In this document: positions 38,067-46,441 of the stretch, piece by piece
Numbering within the stretch: the stretch's first letter is position 1
Layout of the letters: every line of letters begins with the position of its first letter
Position numbers and translations under genes: made by a program
Assembly (NCBI GenBank): GCA_014238945.1
Contig: JABAAB010000026.1
Location: 62,001-126,000 of the forward strand
Source of the DNA: Lysobacterales bacterium
Lineage (GTDB): Bacteria > Pseudomonadota > Gammaproteobacteria > Xanthomonadales > SZUA-36
Direction of reading: 5' to 3'
Length of the DNA stretch: 64,000 bases
The notes under the pieces: model-generated
Told to the model about the DNA's origin: nothing
The model's database searches: none
Seen by the model: only the letters and a program-made list of their open reading frames with translations

Positions 38067-38908
38067 AGTGGTTACAGGACAATCCCGTGGGTATGGCGCT
38101 GGCGGCCACCGGTGGTGCGTTCGTTTTAATTTCAACATTGCTGGCCATTGTATGGTCGCTGCCGGTTTCCGTTGACAATTCAAGCGTAGAAACAAAGCAA
38201 CCCCCCCGGGGTCCCGAGACAGTGGCTACACATCAGATTGGTCCCCTGAGTGAATATCAGATGATCAATGAGAGACCGGTGTTCAATGAATCAAGGCTAC
38301 CCGTTGTTGCGGATATCACCGATGCTGATTTGATTTCAGATTTGTCGATCGAGGCCAGTGATGCGCCGGACGTGAAGTTGACCGGGGTTATTATTACACC
38401 CAGTGTAAAAATTGCTTCATTGAGCCTGGCCAAGGGTGACCAGCGGAGTATCTGGGCACACGAAGGCGAGCCCATGACCGGTGAGTTTGTTGGTTGGCAG
38501 GTACGCACGGTCAGTCCGCGCAAAGTGATACTGGAATCACTTGGTGGTGAAACCCTGGAACTCGAACTGGTAGTCCACGATGTCAAGATTAAGGAACCAC
38601 CCAAACCACCAGCAGAAGAGAAAACTGAAAAAGCCGTGGCTGCTGCAGGCGGTGAAGTGGTAGACGAGGATGGCCAGCCACTCAGCCGTGCTGAACAAAT
38701 ACGTCAACGGATTGCCGAACGCAGAGAAGAATTGCGTCGTGAACAGGAAGAGCAGCAATATGAGAGCCGGAACCGGGAAAACTCACAGAGTTCAACCAGC
38801 CCATCGTCAAACCGGACCAGCCAGTCTAGCGATTACCAGAATGCGATACGCTCCATGATGAAAAACAAGAGTAAGGAAAAGGACAACAGTGAAAAAGAGG
38901 ATGGATAG
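38063..38908 (+). CDS. gspN: Type II secretion protein GspN (XpsN-like, GspC-role linker)
   Basis: The 281-residue protein has one N-terminal transmembrane helix (about residues 11-31). A compact beta domain (about residues 100-180) with DVKLTGVIITPSVKIASL and GWQVRTVSPRKVILES resembles the homology region of GspC and PilP. A long charged, serine-rich tail (about residues 185-281) follows, probably helical then disordered. Its place between gspM and gspD matches xpsN of Xanthomonas. It most likely bridges the platform and the secretin, replacing GspC, which is missing. Confidence 0.8.
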   Translation: MKWLQDNPVGMALAATGGAFVLISTLLAIVWSLPVSVDNSSVETKQPPRGPETVATHQIGPLSEYQMINERPVFNESRLPVVADITDADLISDLSIEASDAPDVKLTGVIITPSVKIASLSLAKGDQRSIWAHEGEPMTGEFVGWQVRTVSPRKVILESLGGETLELELVVHDVKIKEPPKPPAEEKTEKAVAAAGGEVVDEDGQPLSRAEQIRQRIAERREELRREQEEQQYESRNRENSQSSTSPSSNRTSQSSDYQNAIRSMMKNKSKEKDNSEKEDG

Positions 38909-38935
38909 TGTACGGAACTTCAGGAGTACCATCGA

Positions 38936-41077
38936 ATGAGAACTATAATATACGCCGTGGCGGTCCTGATGCTGGTAAGCAGTTGCAGCACCACCCTGCC
39001 TGAGCGCACTGATCCGCCCCAGCGTTTGGCCAAATCCAGTTCTGAGGAAAACTCTGAGCCCATTTTCACAACACCGATCAATGAATCCCAGGCGGGTGGT
39101 GTCGATGAGATCGAATATTACGAGGGCACCAGCACCTTTATCAATGAAGATGCTGCCAGCAGAAGACGCAGTACAGTCTCGGAAGATGGCGAGATCGTAC
39201 TCAATTTTGAAGGCGAGTCATTACAGTCTGTAGTTCACACCATCCTCGGTGAGGTTTTACAGGAAACCTTTGTGATTGGTCCGGGTGTCAGTGGGCAGGT
39301 AACGTTTTCAACCTCAAAGCCTGTCTCACGCGAACAATTGATGCCCATCCTGGAACTGCTGTTGCGCTGGAATGGCGCAGCCATGGTGTTCACCGAAGGC
39401 CGCTACCACATCCTGCCGGTATCCGAAGCCATCAGGGGCAACCTGGTGCCAAGACTGAGCAGGGAAGCACAGGCGATGGGATACGAGGTACAGGTCGTGC
39501 CTTTGAAGTACATATCCGCAACAGAGATGGCGAAGATTCTTGAGCCTTATGCACGGGGTGATGCCATCGTGCGGGTAGACCCGCTGAGAAGTATGTTGTT
39601 CCTGGCAGGTACCAGGGAGGAATTGGCCAATTACCAACAGACGGTAGATATTTTTGATGTGGACTGGCTGGCCGGTATGTCGGTGGGAATCTATCCTTTG
39701 CACACGGTGGATGTTGAGTCCATCACGATGGAACTGACCGCAATATTCGGTATGGAAGCAGAATCCCCACTGGCCGGAATGTTCCGGTTTGTACCCCTGG
39801 AGCGGCTTGCCTCTATCCTGGTGATTACGCCACAGGAGGCTTACCTTACCAAGGCGGCCGAATGGATTGAGAAACTCGACAGGGGTGCTGCGGGCTCCGG
39901 CGTCCAGTTGTATGTTTACCGTGTTAAAAATCTTGAGGCAACCGTGCTGGCCGATTATCTCTCTCAGTTGTTTGGTGGTCAGTCCACATCTCCCAGGCAG
40001 GACAGTTCTCGTGGCACCCTGGCTCCTGGTTTGCAGGAAGCTCAAAGAAGTTCCATTAGCAACTTTAATACCAATCGTCAGTCGGCCAACGACCGGGGTG
40101 TCGATAGTAACCGCAGCACGGGCAGTGTGGTGTCTACCGAGGAAGGTGATATTCGTATTACCTCCGTGCTTGAGACCAACTCGTTACTGATCCAGTCCAC
40201 CCAGTCGCAGTATGCTTCGATCCAGGCGGCCATTGAGCGAATTGACCAGGAGCCACTACAGGTTCTGATCGAGTCACAGGTGCTGGATGTTGAACTCAAC
40301 GAGGACCTGGCGTTTGGTGTCAACTGGTTTCTGACCAATAATCCCGATCTGATTCCTGCCGGGGCCGGTAATCCCCTTGGCCGTTATATCGACACGGTTG
40401 AATTTGGCGGTGCCACCAACCTGTTTGCAACCATTTCGAATCCCATCAGCGCTGGCTCGGCATTTGTACAGGCCACCATAACCGCACTGGACAGTGTCAC
40501 CGATGTCCGCTCACTGGCTGCACCCTCATTGCTGGTTCGTAATAACGCCACGGCGACCATTACGGTGGGTACACAGGTACCGGTACAGTCATCCAGCATC
40601 TCCACTGGAAATTCAAACGTGATCAGTAGCGCGCAATATGTATCCACCGGTGTGACCCTGACCGTAACACCGAGAATCAATCCCGGTGGGCTGGTCTACA
40701 TGGACATTACACAGGAAGTCAGCCGACCGGGGGCACGTGACCCTGATGTCTCAACCAGTGGCAATCCACCGATCAACAACAAGTCAGTCAGCAGCCAGGT
40801 TGCAGTGCAGTCTGGCCAGACCATTTTTCTGGGTGGACTGATATCCGAGCAATCCAGCAAGGGACGGACCGGTGTGCCCTACCTGAATCGCATCCCGGGT
40901 ATTGGTCGTCTGTTTGGCAGTACCACCCATAATACCTTTCGCAGTGAAACCGTGGTCATGATTACACCGACCGTGATTGAGAATACCTCAGACCTCAAAG
41001 CGGTAAGTGATGACATACGGACCGAATTCAAGAAAGTACCCCCCATTAAACACGCCATACTGCAAGGCAAGGAATAA
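38936..41077 (+). CDS. gspD: Type II secretion secretin GspD (lipoprotein)
   Basis: GspD forms the outer-membrane channel. The 713-residue protein starts with a lipoprotein signal (LVSSC, cysteine 17). N0 (about residues 95-165), N1, N2 and N3 domains follow, with a serine- and glutamine-rich loop near residues 350-400, then the secretin core VQVLIESQVLDVELNEDLAF, the gate region VPVQSSS and a terminal VPYLNRIPGIGRLFG motif. Having its own lipid anchor may let it reach the outer membrane without a separate pilotin; Xanthomonas XpsD is likewise a lipoprotein. Confidence 0.97.
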   Translation: MRTIIYAVAVLMLVSSCSTTLPERTDPPQRLAKSSSEENSEPIFTTPINESQAGGVDEIEYYEGTSTFINEDAASRRRSTVSEDGEIVLNFEGESLQSVVHTILGEVLQETFVIGPGVSGQVTFSTSKPVSREQLMPILELLLRWNGAAMVFTEGRYHILPVSEAIRGNLVPRLSREAQAMGYEVQVVPLKYISATEMAKILEPYARGDAIVRVDPLRSMLFLAGTREELANYQQTVDIFDVDWLAGMSVGIYPLHTVDVESITMELTAIFGMEAESPLAGMFRFVPLERLASILVITPQEAYLTKAAEWIEKLDRGAAGSGVQLYVYRVKNLEATVLADYLSQLFGGQSTSPRQDSSRGTLAPGLQEAQRSSISNFNTNRQSANDRGVDSNRSTGSVVSTEEGDIRITSVLETNSLLIQSTQSQYASIQAAIERIDQEPLQVLIESQVLDVELNEDLAFGVNWFLTNNPDLIPAGAGNPLGRYIDTVEFGGATNLFATISNPISAGSAFVQATITALDSVTDVRSLAAPSLLVRNNATATITVGTQVPVQSSSISTGNSNVISSAQYVSTGVTLTVTPRINPGGLVYMDITQEVSRPGARDPDVSTSGNPPINNKSVSSQVAVQSGQTIFLGGLISEQSSKGRTGVPYLNRIPGIGRLFGSTTHNTFRSETVVMITPTVIENTSDLKAVSDDIRTEFKKVPPIKHAILQGKE

Positions 41078-41082
41078 TAAAA

Positions 41083-41505
41083 ATGAAACATGTGTTAACA
41101 CCCGGTGTTCCAAAGTTGATGGCAGGTGCCTGTGCTCTCTTACTGGTCTCGGGCTGTGCCACGGTGGTACCAGATGAGGACCTAGTTGAACAGCGCGCCA
41201 TGGCCCGCTGGAACGCGCTGCTGAGTGACGATCTGGCAGGAGCTTACGAGTACCTGTCACCGGCTTTTCGCTCCAGCGTGACTTCTGTTCAATACCAGCG
41301 CTCGATCTTGCTTAAAAGGGTGAATTGGACAGGAGCGGAGTTTATTGAAAGTGATTGCACAGATACCATCTGCAATGTAAGGATTTCATTGGATTTTGCT
41401 GTGTATGGTGCGTTGCCGGGTGTGAAATCTTTCAAGGGCAAGGAGAAAATTGAGGAATCCTGGGTACTGGTTGACCACCACTGGTATCTGGTACCCACGC
41501 AATGA
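41083..41505 (+). CDS. Small outer-membrane lipoprotein linked to the secretion operon
   Basis: The 140-residue protein has a lipoprotein signal with lipobox LVSGC (cysteine about residue 25) and aspartate-poor flanking residues (ATVV), which favours outer-membrane sorting. The mature part has an alpha+beta pattern with RWNALLSDDLAGAYEYLSP and a terminal ESWVLVDHHWYLVPTQ, reminiscent of NTF2/SnoaL-like folds. It starts six bases after gspD, so it is the last gene of the operon. A pilotin-like or structural role is possible; the family is not recognised. Confidence 0.7.
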   Translation: MKHVLTPGVPKLMAGACALLLVSGCATVVPDEDLVEQRAMARWNALLSDDLAGAYEYLSPAFRSSVTSVQYQRSILLKRVNWTGAEFIESDCTDTICNVRISLDFAVYGALPGVKSFKGKEKIEESWVLVDHHWYLVPTQ

Positions 41506-41540
41506 ACCGCTGGTCCTGACAATTTAAGGCATTTAATTTA

Positions 41541-41569
41541 TTGCCATAAAGTTAAATATATCGTAAGAT
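41541..41569 (+). promoter_or_regulatory. Sigma-70-type promoter of the EF-hand exported protein gene
   Basis: TTGCCA (41541-41546), a 17-base AT-rich spacer, then TAAGAT (41564-41569). The pair is well spaced and precedes the gene at 41677, whose leader of about 100 bases ends with AGGAG. Confidence 0.7.
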
Positions 41570-41676
41570 TGCCATGCAATTGTGCGTAAACAGTGTGCAA
41601 TGGGCGTTGTAATGGCGCATCAGAAGCACACAAAATAAATATATTTAAGCCCTGTGTACACAATAGGAGTGTTGTA

Positions 41677-43245
41677 ATGAACAGAAAGAATTTGACAGCA
41701 GCAGTACTTGCAGGACTGGCTGGAGCCGCCGGAATTGTAGGCTCGGCTCAGGCAGTCAACATAAACCCCGATGGCCTAGGTGAGGTATTGATCTACCCTT
41801 ACTACACCACCAACGCCGGTAACAGTACCCTTCTTTCCGTAGTAAATACATCTGAAGACGCGAAAGCGGTCAAGGTGCGTTTCCTCGAAGGTAAGAATTC
41901 ACGCGAGGTTCTCGATTTTAACCTGTACCTGTCACCGTATGACGTGTGGACGGCCTCCCTCTGGGACGACGACGGTACGCCGACGATGACCACAGGTGAT
42001 AACTCGTGCACCGTTCCCTACATTTATGGGGACTTCGGTGGAATGCAAGCGTTTCTGCCCTATGGAATGAATGATGTCGACCCGGGGGATGACACGGTGC
42101 TTGGTGATATGAGCCGCGCTACCGAAGGTCACTTCGAGATGATCGAAATGGGTACACTGACCGACGAGGATATGGGTTCGGCAACTGCCATCACCCATGT
42201 TGGAGGTTTACTGCCTGAAGGTGGATGTGCACAGTTGGTAGCAGCCTGGACAGACCCGGATGACACCGTGGAAGATGACGAAGGCTATTGGCTGATGAAT
42301 CCCTCCTATGACATGGCTCCCCCATCGGGTGGCCTGTTCGGTGGTGCAGCCGTAGTACACGTGTCTTCCGGAACCATGTACAGCTACGACGCAAAAGCCA
42401 TCAACGGTTTTTCATGGTCCCAGATGCACGACGTTCCGGGAAATACTTCACCGAACCTGAACTCTGGCGATCGGAATACCGGTTATGTGTTCCTTGACAA
42501 TGGCAATTTGTTCGGCTTTGAATTTGAAGAAAGGACTGTGGATGCGGTATCCTATGTATTCATGCACGATCAGCTGATGAATGAGTGGACAAACGAGCTT
42601 GCAGTTGGTGGTAATACCGAATGGGTGGTTACCTTCCCGACCAAGCACTTTTACGTGTACCAACCTAACAGCGGAAGTGTAGATCCTGTTCCTCCGTTTA
42701 CCTCCACATGGAATGGAGACTACGAAGAAAGACCCCAAACTGCTTGTGAAGTGATTCTTCTTGATACCATTTGGGATCGCAACGAAGTGAGCCCGGGTAC
42801 ACCGGATGATCCTACCGGCGACCCTATTCCGCCGATCGTATCACCGGCCCCACCGCCAACTGATCCTAATGATCCTGACCCGATCGTTCCATTCGAGATC
42901 TGCTATGAAACCAATGTTATTGCATTTGGTGACGGCAGCATCCTGGGTTCAAGCAGCTTGCACTCCATCAACACAGACACTGAGTTCTTCTCAGCTGAAA
43001 CTGGCTGGATGCGTTTGCAGATGGACGATTATCCGTACGACGAAAACGGAGACGGCATGATCGATGAGGAGGAGTCTGAACTCTCACGCGAAGCACTGGG
43101 TAATTTGGAAGGTCTGCCGGTTACCGGTTTTGCGATACAGCGGTTCGAGAACCAGTTTGTTGGAGAGGCTGAGAACAAAGTCGCCAACTACGGTGGTATT
43201 TTCAGCCACAAGGCATCCCGTAAACTGGGTAGCCAGTATTATTAG
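41677..43245 (+). CDS. Exported protein with EF-hand-like loop, possible type II secretion substrate
   Basis: The ATG at 41677 has AGGAG upstream and gives 522 residues with a signal peptide ending in VGSAQA (about residue 26); the track start at 41593 is rejected. The mature protein begins NINPDGLGEVLIYPYYT and looks like an all-beta domain. A proline/aspartate-rich linker lies at about residues 375-405 (PPPTDPNDPDP). Near the C-terminus DENGDGMIDEEE fits the EF-hand loop at positions 1, 3, 5, 6, 8, 9 and 12. The family is not recognised. Its place right after the secretion operon, with its own promoter and terminator, suggests an abundant secreted product. Confidence 0.7.
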   Translation: MNRKNLTAAVLAGLAGAAGIVGSAQAVNINPDGLGEVLIYPYYTTNAGNSTLLSVVNTSEDAKAVKVRFLEGKNSREVLDFNLYLSPYDVWTASLWDDDGTPTMTTGDNSCTVPYIYGDFGGMQAFLPYGMNDVDPGDDTVLGDMSRATEGHFEMIEMGTLTDEDMGSATAITHVGGLLPEGGCAQLVAAWTDPDDTVEDDEGYWLMNPSYDMAPPSGGLFGGAAVVHVSSGTMYSYDAKAINGFSWSQMHDVPGNTSPNLNSGDRNTGYVFLDNGNLFGFEFEERTVDAVSYVFMHDQLMNEWTNELAVGGNTEWVVTFPTKHFYVYQPNSGSVDPVPPFTSTWNGDYEERPQTACEVILLDTIWDRNEVSPGTPDDPTGDPIPPIVSPAPPPTDPNDPDPIVPFEICYETNVIAFGDGSILGSSSLHSINTDTEFFSAETGWMRLQMDDYPYDENGDGMIDEEESELSREALGNLEGLPVTGFAIQRFENQFVGEAENKVANYGGIFSHKASRKLGSQYY

Positions 43246-43269
43246 TAGTTACTGCTATCATGTGTGACG

Positions 43270-43304
43270 GAGAGGGCCGGTAATCGGCCCTCTCTTGCAT
43301 TTGG
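43270..43304 (+). terminator. Terminator hairpin after the EF-hand exported protein gene
   Basis: GAGAGGGCCG, loop GTAAT, CGGCCCTCTC: a perfect ten-pair stem 25 bases after the stop codon. The T-tract is broken (TTGCATTTGGCTTTTT), but the stem is strong. Confidence 0.8.
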
Positions 43305-43415
43305 CTTTTTAATTTATTAACAGTTTGTTAAATTGTAGCCAGTGATCCACGGGTGCTGATTATCATAAAATCAATAGCGGCACCTCAATAAAGGGCGGAA
43401 CCAGAGAGAGGAAAA

Positions 43416-44585
43416 ATGCGAAATTTTAACGGAGTCAGATGCATCGTTGCGCTCGTCCTACTGGGCGGGACGGTAAATGCAGATATAATTATAGACAACC
43501 AGTCAATTCCCAGTTCGGATATTGATTCGATTACGATAAGCCCTGCCACGGGCAATATCTTTATAACCACAGGTCCTGGTTATACGGTAACACCGGTGGT
43601 GGTGGGTAATGGTGTAGCCATAAGCAGCTTCACCGTGAGCCCGGGTACCATAGAAGCCGGTGAATCCGCAACTTTGAGCTGGGCTACGGAAAATGCGGTC
43701 TCCTGTATCGCAACCAATGGTGTTGGTGGCTGGTCTGGTTCAAACATTAGCTTGCCAAGTGGAAACACGAATATATCCACATCGGTAACGGGCAGCCACA
43801 CTTTTACATTAAGCTGTGATGGCAGCGAGGACGGTGACACGGCGACCAGTAATGTGGTGCTGAATGTAAACTCAGCCAATGCTGTGAGTATCACCAGTTT
43901 CAGCGCTTCACCGGATTCAATTACCGAAGGTGGTAGCACTACGCTGAGTTGGACCACGGAAAACGCCACATCGTGTACACCATCAGGTGGCACCGGAGGC
44001 TGGGGCTCGGTGAGTATTGGCTTGCCCAACGGAAATACTCAAATAACCATTCCCACCCCAAGTTCCTACGTTTTTACACTGACCTGCCAGGGTGAATCAG
44101 GTGGTTCAGATGTTGCTAACGATACAGTGACGGTCAATCCGAACGTAGATTCCTGTGACCCTGCGCCGTTATCTGGATCTGTTAAGGATTGGGATAATTT
44201 CTGGGGAGATGACTTTCCTGATCCGATTTACAAACTCGAGGATGTAACGATAGCAAGAAACGGTTATGTTGCAATCAAGTTCGACACTGGTAACGTAATT
44301 GATGATGGAAGAATTTTGTCTATCGAAAACACGTCTACAGCAGGTATAAGACTGGGTGCAGTCAGTGAATGTCCCGGTGATTTTGATGTCGCGCCTGAGT
44401 GTGACTATGTGTGGGGGCTTGGTGGGGGTATGCGCTGGGCAACCAACGGCCGATTTGGTGCCTGTCAACTGCAGTCCAACACTACTTATTACCTAAACAT
44501 AACATTTACAGACGGAGTGGATTCATCAAGTTCAACCTGCGCGTCCACGCCCTGTGTGGCAACCATGCAGCACCAGAACTACTAG
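43416..44585 (+). CDS. Exported protein with two tandem Ig-like repeats
   Basis: The 389-residue protein has a signal peptide ending near GGTVNA (about residue 23). Two homologous repeats of about 80-90 residues follow (about 66-155 and 158-245), each with the pattern SFxxSPxxIxxGxSxTLSWxTENAxSC, a GGW near the middle and an FTLxCxG end. The C-terminal domain (about 250-389) has several cysteines and WDNFWGDDFPDP. The cysteines suggest periplasmic disulfides before secretion. It has its own terminator and no close downstream gene. The domain order suggests an adhesin or binding protein; no catalytic motif is visible. Confidence 0.7.
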   Translation: MRNFNGVRCIVALVLLGGTVNADIIIDNQSIPSSDIDSITISPATGNIFITTGPGYTVTPVVVGNGVAISSFTVSPGTIEAGESATLSWATENAVSCIATNGVGGWSGSNISLPSGNTNISTSVTGSHTFTLSCDGSEDGDTATSNVVLNVNSANAVSITSFSASPDSITEGGSTTLSWTTENATSCTPSGGTGGWGSVSIGLPNGNTQITIPTPSSYVFTLTCQGESGGSDVANDTVTVNPNVDSCDPAPLSGSVKDWDNFWGDDFPDPIYKLEDVTIARNGYVAIKFDTGNVIDDGRILSIENTSTAGIRLGAVSECPGDFDVAPECDYVWGLGGGMRWATNGRFGACQLQSNTTYYLNITFTDGVDSSSSTCASTPCVATMQHQNY

Positions 44586-44608
44586 ACCGTCGTTAAATCA
44601 GGAACAGT

Positions 44609-44640
44609 CGGACACCTGCACAGGTGTCCGGCTTTTTTCT
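44609..44640 (+). terminator. Rho-independent terminator after the Ig-like repeat gene
   Basis: CGGACACCT, loop GCAC, AGGTGTCCG, then GC and six T: a perfect nine-pair stem with a U-tract, 24 bases after the stop. Confidence 0.93.
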
Positions 44641-44668
44641 TTGGGAAACCATCAACTGTTCATATAAC
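44641..44668 (+). promoter_or_regulatory. Promoter of the peptidyl-prolyl isomerase gene
   Basis: TTGGGA (44641-44646), a 16-base spacer, then TATAAC (44663-44668). It starts right after the terminator and lies 17 bases before the ATG at 44685, with GAGG between. The short leader makes it a convincing sigma-70-type site. Confidence 0.6.
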
Positions 44669-44684
44669 GGAGCGAGGAAAGAAA

Positions 44685-45617
44685 ATGCGTTCAATAGTAC
44701 TTTGCGTGGCCCTCCTTCAATTAATTCCTGCCATTGCACATGCAGAAGAATTGGAAAATAAAACAGAGATTCTGCTCAAGCGCGGAAAAGGTGTTGTAAC
44801 CCAGCGAGCATTTGCGGCACGTGCAGATCGAATTCCCGCTGATATCAGGCTTGGAGCGCTCCGCGATGGTAATCGTGTACGTGAGCTAATGAAAACCCTG
44901 GTGATTCGGGCACAGTTGGCTGCCGATGCGCGAGAAGCCGGTTTTGAGAAAAATCCAGTCGTCATTGACCGTATGCAACTGGCTGCCGAATGGGAACTGG
45001 CGGATGCGTGGCTGGACAATTATGTATTCAGCCAGCCTGAGGCTGACTATGAAGCGCTCGCGCGTGAGAATTACCTGTTGAACCAGCAGAATTTGCAGTC
45101 TCAGGCTACCATTGATGTCAGCCATATCCTGGTATCGAGCGAGGAGCGTTCGACTGAAGAGGCCAATGATTTGGCCAACTCGATCAGGGCGCAATTGGAA
45201 GAGGAACCGGGTCTGTTTGCCGAATTGGTGAAAAAGCATTCTGACGATCCCAGTGCCTTGGCAAACAAAGGATTGTTTGAGAATGTGAAGAGGGGAGACA
45301 TGGTAAAGGCATTTGAAGAAACCGCGTTCGCACTCAAGCCCTCCGAGATATCCGAACCGGTGAAAACCATGTACGGATTTCATATTATCCGTCTCGACGC
45401 CTATCATGAACCCGAGCGATTGAGCTTTGAAGAAGTCAGGCCGCAGTTAGTTGATAAAGAACGCGAGCAGCATCTGTTACGCATCAAACAGGATTACCTG
45501 GGCAGCCTGAGCGCCCTTGAGACGACCATGCCTGAAGGGGCGCTTGAAGAAATGGTCAGAAGACAATTTGGGGAAGATTACCAGGTTCCGCCCACTGAAG
45601 ATGCTGATTCAGAGTAA
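44685..45617 (+). CDS. Exported parvulin-type peptidyl-prolyl cis-trans isomerase
   Basis: The 310-residue protein has a signal peptide (MRSIVLCVALLQLIPAIAHA), an N-terminal SurA/PrsA-like helical region (about residues 25-135) and a parvulin domain (about residues 140-245) with VSHILVSSEER, ANKGLFENVKRGDMVKAFEE and YGFHIIRLD. It should assist folding of exported proteins in the periplasm. It lies between two genes for disulfide-containing exported proteins and the glycan exporter, so its clients may be nearby, but general PrsA/PpiD-like work is equally possible. Confidence 0.88.
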   Translation: MRSIVLCVALLQLIPAIAHAEELENKTEILLKRGKGVVTQRAFAARADRIPADIRLGALRDGNRVRELMKTLVIRAQLAADAREAGFEKNPVVIDRMQLAAEWELADAWLDNYVFSQPEADYEALARENYLLNQQNLQSQATIDVSHILVSSEERSTEEANDLANSIRAQLEEEPGLFAELVKKHSDDPSALANKGLFENVKRGDMVKAFEETAFALKPSEISEPVKTMYGFHIIRLDAYHEPERLSFEEVRPQLVDKEREQHLLRIKQDYLGSLSALETTMPEGALEEMVRRQFGEDYQVPPTEDADSE

Positions 45618-45649
45618 AATGGCTCTCGGTTTCACGTGGCCGGGACAGA

Positions 45650-46441
45650 ATGACAAAGGAAAAACAAAGAAAATTTGACCGGGTTTTTTTCCAGAACCTG
45701 GTGGTGCGGCAGATCCGGCAAAACTATCTTGACAACCTGACCGGGTTTACCTGGCTCATCCTGCAGCCATTGCTGTTACTGGGTGTTTATTCATTTGTAT
45801 TTTCAACGATATTCAAGGCACGTATCCCGGAAGCCATGGATATCGGTTTTGTACCCTACCTGGCCATTGCATTCTGGCCGTGGATGGCTTTTTCAGAATC
45901 CATAATCAGTGCAAGCGGGTCCATTACTGCCAATAGTGCCTTGATCAGAAAAGTTGCTTTTGCCACCGAGCAAATACCATTGGCAACCGTAACAGCGACG
46001 TTTATCATGAATCTGGTGGGGTATGTTGCGGTTCTTGTGGTCTTGCAGTTGCTGGGAACCAGTATTCAATGGATTTATCTATTTCTGGTCATTCCCCTGA
46101 TCATTTTTATGTGGGTGTTCGCTTGTGCCATTGCATTGTGCGCCAGCGCGATTCAGGTGTTTGTCCGGGATGTAGCGCAAATTTTACCGCCACTGATGAC
46201 TTTCTGGTTCTTTACCACCCCCATTTTGTACGGGACTGCCAATCTGCCGGAGATAGTTCAAACCCTTGCCCGCTGGAACCCCATGGCCTGGTTTGTGACC
46301 CGGTTGAGGGAATTGTTGTTATTCGGCGAAATTAATATGGGTGTTGGTGGCCTGGTGATGGTGTTGATGATTACAGTTTTCTCGTGGTTATCGTTGCGGT
46401 TTTTTCAACGGTTTTCGGGACACTTTGAGGATTTTCTGTAA
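45650..46441 (+). CDS. Polysaccharide ABC exporter permease (Wzm-like)
   Basis: The 263-residue protein is an ABC-2 type permease with about six hydrophobic helices. It opens with FQNLVVRQIRQNYLDNLTGFTWLILQPLL, the amphipathic start seen in Wzm/TagG/KpsM proteins, and includes NPMAWFVTRLRELLLFG near the end. It would move a lipid-linked glycan across the inner membrane. Its stop shares one base with the ATPase gene, so the two form a transporter. Confidence 0.9.
   Translation: MTKEKQRKFDRVFFQNLVVRQIRQNYLDNLTGFTWLILQPLLLLGVYSFVFSTIFKARIPEAMDIGFVPYLAIAFWPWMAFSESIISASGSITANSALIRKVAFATEQIPLATVTATFIMNLVGYVAVLVVLQLLGTSIQWIYLFLVIPLIIFMWVFACAIALCASAIQVFVRDVAQILPPLMTFWFFTTPILYGTANLPEIVQTLARWNPMAWFVTRLRELLLFGEINMGVGGLVMVLMITVFSWLSLRFFQRFSGHFEDFL

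Noticed and set aside
39326-40045. 239-codon minus-strand ORF
   Set aside because: It is a shadow of gspD; the plus frame carries continuous secretin motifs.
41593-41676. Upstream start of the EF-hand exported protein
   Set aside because: It would put 28 residues before a clear signal peptide; the ATG at 41677 has AGGAG at proper spacing.
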